Source: Otis tarda
Taxonomy: Eukaryota; Chordata; Aves; Otidiformes; Otididae
Length of the DNA stretch: 64,000 nucleotides
Direction of reading: 5' to 3'
NCBI GenBank assembly: GCA_026413225.1
Contig: CM048553.1
Location: 138,578,690-138,642,689 of the forward strand
In this document: positions 49,061 through 64,000 of the stretch, one piece after another
Layout of the letters: every line of letters starts with the position of its first letter
How positions within the stretch are numbered: position 1 is the first letter of the stretch
Program-made: the position numbers and the translations under genes
The notes under the pieces: generated by a model
The model's database searches: none
What the model was told of the DNA's origin: nothing
Seen by the model: the letters and a program-made list of their open reading frames with translations, nothing else

Positions 49061-49739
49061 AAAGGTGTCAGGCTGCGTGCAGGGGAGAGGCAGACTACTC
49101 TGTGCAGGTGAGGTAGTTATTCTAGTCTTTATACCACCTGCTTTCCCCCTGGTTTTTATGTATTCTCCCCTCTATTTCTAGGTATAATCAGTACTTTTCT
49201 GCTCTGTCTTGATAGATAAAATTCTGTATTATTTATAGTAGATTCACCTAGTAACTCAGCTTTTAAAAACTTGTGGAACCCAGCAGAAGAAATCTGATCA
49301 GGGATAAAGCATTTGGTGTGATAAGGATGTAGGCTTCTAAGCAATGCTAATACAGGGAACGAGAATAGTTAAGCAATTGGAGCACAAGAAAGGGACAGTG
49401 AGGAATAATTAAAATGTAGGGCATGAAGTGCCCTGCAAAGTTTTGGTGATGTCTGAAGGAATGTGAACAAGAGCATCCTGGCAGGTGAAAATGTAAAAGG
49501 GAGTAGCGTCAGCTGTGCATGCATTCCTCAAGGCGTTTTTGTGTGTTTGCCCTGCTGGGGGTTTCCCCTTAGGGGGAAATAGCACATGCATACTATGTTT
49601 GTGTTACACATTGCGTAACAGTTTTAGAGAGGAGGTACCAGAAAGCACAAACCAGGCCTCTGCCTTCTCTCGGTTGTTTTTCTCGCTGGTCTCATGCAGC
49701 TTCACGTTGTAAAACAAGCCAAACAAAACCCTCCTAACT
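49061..49739. other. Spacer between the RBM12B and TMEM67 CpG islands
   Basis: AT-richer DNA with no coding sequence or repeat family that I recognise. Confidence 0.5.
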
Positions 49740-49948
49740 CCACTTCTCTGCTTCCAGCTGCTCCATCCCTCCGGCTCCCCCGCCCCGCTGGGTTCCCGGA
49801 GTTCCCTGCCCCCTCGTAGCCGACACCCTCAATCTTCTCCCGCGCCTCTGTCGCCCGCCCGCTTCGCCGCCTGCGGCGGGCCCCTTGCGCTTGCCGTACG
49901 AGAGGCGAGTGACCAATCAGGGCGTGCCGCTGGCGGCCGCGGGTAGTC

Positions 49949-64000
<14,052 letters not shown>

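Overview
This is a stretch of vertebrate nuclear genome, almost certainly from a bird. Three spliced or spliced-UTR vertebrate genes are present. The dispersed repeats are CR1 LINE tails ending in the (ATTCTATG)n-type motif, plus an avian endogenous-retrovirus LTR beginning TGTGGTGGGTTGACC. That LTR type suggests a neoavian bird rather than a galliform, but this is inferred from memory of repeat families and not tested.

Layout: 1-15.5 kb is AT-rich intergenic DNA with no gene I can support; its one notable feature is a compound hairpin-forming minisatellite near 5.1-5.3 kb. A CpG island at about 15.55-16.16 kb is the promoter and first exon of CIBAR1 (FAM92A), plus strand. I could trace this gene through nine exons to 37,280, giving a 296-residue BAR-domain protein, with a possible alternative last exon at 37,405-37,464. 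At 42.4-44.5 kb lies RBM12B on the minus strand, with its whole reading frame (698 codons, five RRMs) in one exon. Its spliced 5' UTR leads back to a CpG island at about 47.8-48.7 kb. A second CpG island at about 49.7-50.3 kb starts TMEM67 (meckelin) on the plus strand. Ten TMEM67 exons (343 codons: signal peptide and cysteine-rich ectodomain) are visible before the gene runs off the right edge.

The gene order and orientations (CIBAR1 >, < RBM12B, TMEM67 >) match what I recall of human 8q22.1. CIBAR1 and TMEM67 both act at the base of the primary cilium, at the basal body and transition zone, so two ciliopathy genes flank an RNA-binding protein gene. The CIBAR1 promoter carries a near-consensus RFX X-box, as expected of a ciliary gene.

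The most interesting observation is in CIBAR1. The intron after exon 4 has U12-type (minor spliceosome) signals: a GTATCCT 5' splice site and a TTCCTTTAC branch-like site 13 nt from the acceptor. It leads into a 6-nt microexon, TCACAG, encoding the Ser-Gln pair that the flanking exons lack. Other leads are an in-frame 36-nt cassette-exon candidate in TMEM67, a 46-nt non-coding exon candidate for RBM12B, an upstream ORF ending in an ATGA overlap with the CIBAR1 start codon, an expanded acidic tail, and several transposon-derived insertions. I found no bacterial-type system, CRISPR array or RNA gene.
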